From the NCBI GenBank assembly GCA_028564675.1, contig JAOVVO010000035.1:182427-246426 (forward strand): 64,000 nt of DNA, given 5' to 3'. Numbering within the stretch: the first letter of the stretch is position 1; the number at the start of each line of letters is the position of its first letter. Below the pieces are notes generated by a model that worked only from the letters and a program-made list of their open reading frames with translations, was not told where the DNA came from and searched no databases. A program made the translations under genes and the position numbers. Below, in pieces: positions 62,006 through 64,000 of the stretch. The DNA is from Onchocerca lupi. Lineage: Eukaryota; Nematoda; Chromadorea; Rhabditida; Onchocercidae.

Positions 62006-64000
62006 ATGGAAAATTTTCGGTGTACCGAATTCCTCACCGAATCACCATCAACATCTTCTGCACCGGCAAGATTTAGTGGAATTACCGCATCAATAGCAGC
62101 GTCAACCGCTTCTGCATCATCAACAACAATAAGTTCCGCACCAGCATCAGCGCCATCATCACGACATCAACAACAACAATCACAACTTCGTCGTCGTGCT
62201 ACCAAAAGTGATATTGGCCTTCGGCAGTCATCACCAAATGATGTTATGAAATTACTTCTTGGGCAGGTTTGTAAATTTATTTACGTTTGATATTTTAAAG
62301 AAATAGATAAATAAACAGATTTATACAACTTTTATCAGCAAAAGATATCTTTGCCGGTGGTAACTTGGCATAATAATCATAGCTTATCAACTTATTCTGA
62401 ACAATTCGGCTACAGTGTAATAATTCTTGTCACTACTGCTTAATTCTATTTTGCTTCTGCTAGAAAGAATGCTTAATTACTTATTGAGTACAATTTATTA
62501 CGATTAATTGATCCAGGTGTTGGCTCAAAAATAAATTATTATAAGCAAATAAAAATTTGCCATCAACAAATCTTTCAATAAATAGATCGCGTTTTTAACG
62601 CTCCTTTTTATAAATTTTACTTTAAGAAAAAATATTTTTAAGCCCAATTTTGTTGCAGATACCAGTGAGCAGGAAGAGGTCAACAACGGATCGATTAAAT
62701 GTCGCTCAATGGCCAAGTGTTCTACCTCTAGCAGATAAAACTGTTCACTGTGTATGATTTAAAGATGATTCGATAGTGCTATTAAAAAGTTGTAAAAAAT
62801 TTCCCAACTTGAAAAGATGAAATAGTAATCTGAAATGATTGATTTTCGAGAAATCTCCAGGGAATTGATGATTATATATTGTTAATGAATTTACAGGATG
62901 ATCGTTGCTTAGAAAGTATGTTCAAGGCACAAAGTATGAAACCAATGCATGGAAATTGTTTTCTAAGCATTCAGATGGATATAACAGCGCATCATCGACA
63001 ACAAGTTGTTGAATGGATCTATGATGTAAGTTAGTATAGTTTTAAATTTATTTCTTTTTTTTTCTAAATCTGAATTTCCATTTTGTAAAGTATTTATTAC
63101 TTCCGAGAATTTTAGTTTTTAATTTCAATTTACCGATTTGAAACTAATTTTTGTTTATAAGAATAGCAGATGGTTAATAAAAAAAGAAAGATACTCCGAG
63201 TCGAATTCATAGCAGTAATTTCCAATAACAGTTGGCAATAACTCTTTCATTTCTTATTTAATTCTTTTCAGGTATGTAAAGAGGAATATTGTGAACCCGA
63301 TGTTTTCTTACTAGCAGTTTCATTAGTAGATCGTTTTCTGAGTGTTCAGTCCTTTCATCGCAACAATTTGCAAGCATTAGCCGGTGCATGTTTATTTGTA
63401 TCAAGTAAAGTAAAAGCACCACAACCGTTGAATGCTGAAAAGATTGCTTATTATACGGATGGTGCAGTACGAATGGATCAGATTTTGGTAAATATGAAAA
63501 TTTTTCATCATCTGAAAATTATTCTTATTCTTCCTTTCCTTTTTATTTCCTTTTTCAGCCTTAAAATTAATTTCTGTTTAGAAAAACTCAAAAACTAACA
63601 TTAGTATTTTTATTTCTGATGATAAAAAGTGAATAATTTCAAAAGGTCAAGAGAATTAAAATTAAAAAAATTTTTCTCAAAAAACCAAAGTTCATACATA
63701 TTCATTAATTCGTTTGAGCTCTAGTGTAAAATTTACTTCAGCAAGGAGAATTATTGGTGTTAAATAAGTTAAACTGGGATGTTTCAACATCGACAGCACT
63801 CGATTTTTTGGATCAGGTTGCAGCCCGGTACAGTGATTTGCATCCATTATCCGAAGATAGCCGTATTACAGTTCATCGGATACAAATGGGTCAGTTTACT
63901 TAACGTTTCGTTCTTGAGTGCAAATAATTGTATTCATAAGAAGAATTTAAATTTTCGTGGAATCATTTGGTAGTTTTGGCAGAAAAAACATATATATATA
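62006..64000 (+). CDS. cyd-1: Cyclin D, 5' part (continues beyond the window)
   Basis: Regulatory partner of CDK4/6 for G1 progression. Exons: 62006-62266, 62659-62751, 62897-63025, 63272-63487, 63742-63889, and the start of a sixth at about 63983. All join in phase. The first about 118 residues are Ala/Ser/Thr/Gln-rich and disordered. Then comes the cyclin box: DITAHHRQQVVEWIYDVCKE, CEPDVFLLAVSLVDRFLSV, ALAGACLFVSSKVKAPQPL, EKIAYYTDGAVRMDQILQGE and LLVLNKLNWDVST, which follow animal D-type cyclins closely, including the Lys after SS (CDK contact). YTDGAVRMDQIL is the D-type signature that separates it from cyclins A, B and E. The start is the first ATG after in-frame stops. Residues 4-8 read FRCTE, where D cyclins carry LxCxE for Rb binding. 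The C-terminal cyclin fold and any PEST tail are outside the window. Confidence 0.92.

Noticed and set aside
62525..62716. 63-codon minus-strand frame
   Set aside because: Antisense shadow of cyclin D exon 2 and its intron.

Overview
The window reads as nuclear DNA of a parasitic nematode, most likely a filarial or other spirurid worm. The evidence is very AT-rich sequence with long A and T runs, short exons cut by many introns with TTTCAG-type acceptors, a likely trans-splice acceptor just before a start codon, and proteins that match animal families. All genes recognised here lie on the + strand. The genus is an inference. I saw no operon, no CRISPR array, no tRNA and no bacterial or viral gene.

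Layout. (1) 33-3691: the 3' end of a large gene for a Ser/Thr/Pro-rich protein I cannot name. (2) 3.7-11.4 kb: AT-rich intergenic DNA with small duplications, nuclear-receptor-like half-sites and an (ACAT)n microsatellite. (3) 11.5-34.4 kb: a cluster of three malic enzyme copies. The first is a complete 14-exon gene with a predicted mitochondrial presequence. The second is a diverged but catalytically intact paralogue, probably without that presequence; its introns hold Helitron debris and a decayed piece of 28S rRNA. The third is a two-exon pseudogene. (4) 35.8-41.8 kb: a 16-exon alanyl-tRNA synthetase of the mitochondrial type, ending after the editing domain. (5) 41.8-62.0 kb: about 20 kb with no convincing gene, holding tandem repeats, long homopolymers and a few less AT-rich islands that may be regulatory. 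(6) 62.0 kb to the end: the 5' part of a cyclin D gene, with a CpG-rich, E2F-like promoter patch.

Functionally, malic enzyme 1 and the alanyl-tRNA synthetase are both predicted to work in the mitochondrion, the first in malate metabolism (important in worms living at low oxygen) and the second in organelle translation. Cyclin D would control entry into the cell cycle. The genes appear to be neighbours, not parts of one pathway.

Most worth a second look are the malic enzyme expansion, an apparent AT-AG intron in malic enzyme 1, the 28S rRNA fragment inside an intron, perfect palindromes in short introns and in a 3' flank, a possible head-to-tail Helitron end junction, a Gly at the expected G3:U70-reading Asp of the synthetase, and an FxCxE motif at the N-terminus of cyclin D. 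Exon limits were set by hand from splice signals, reading phase and family similarity; no search was run.
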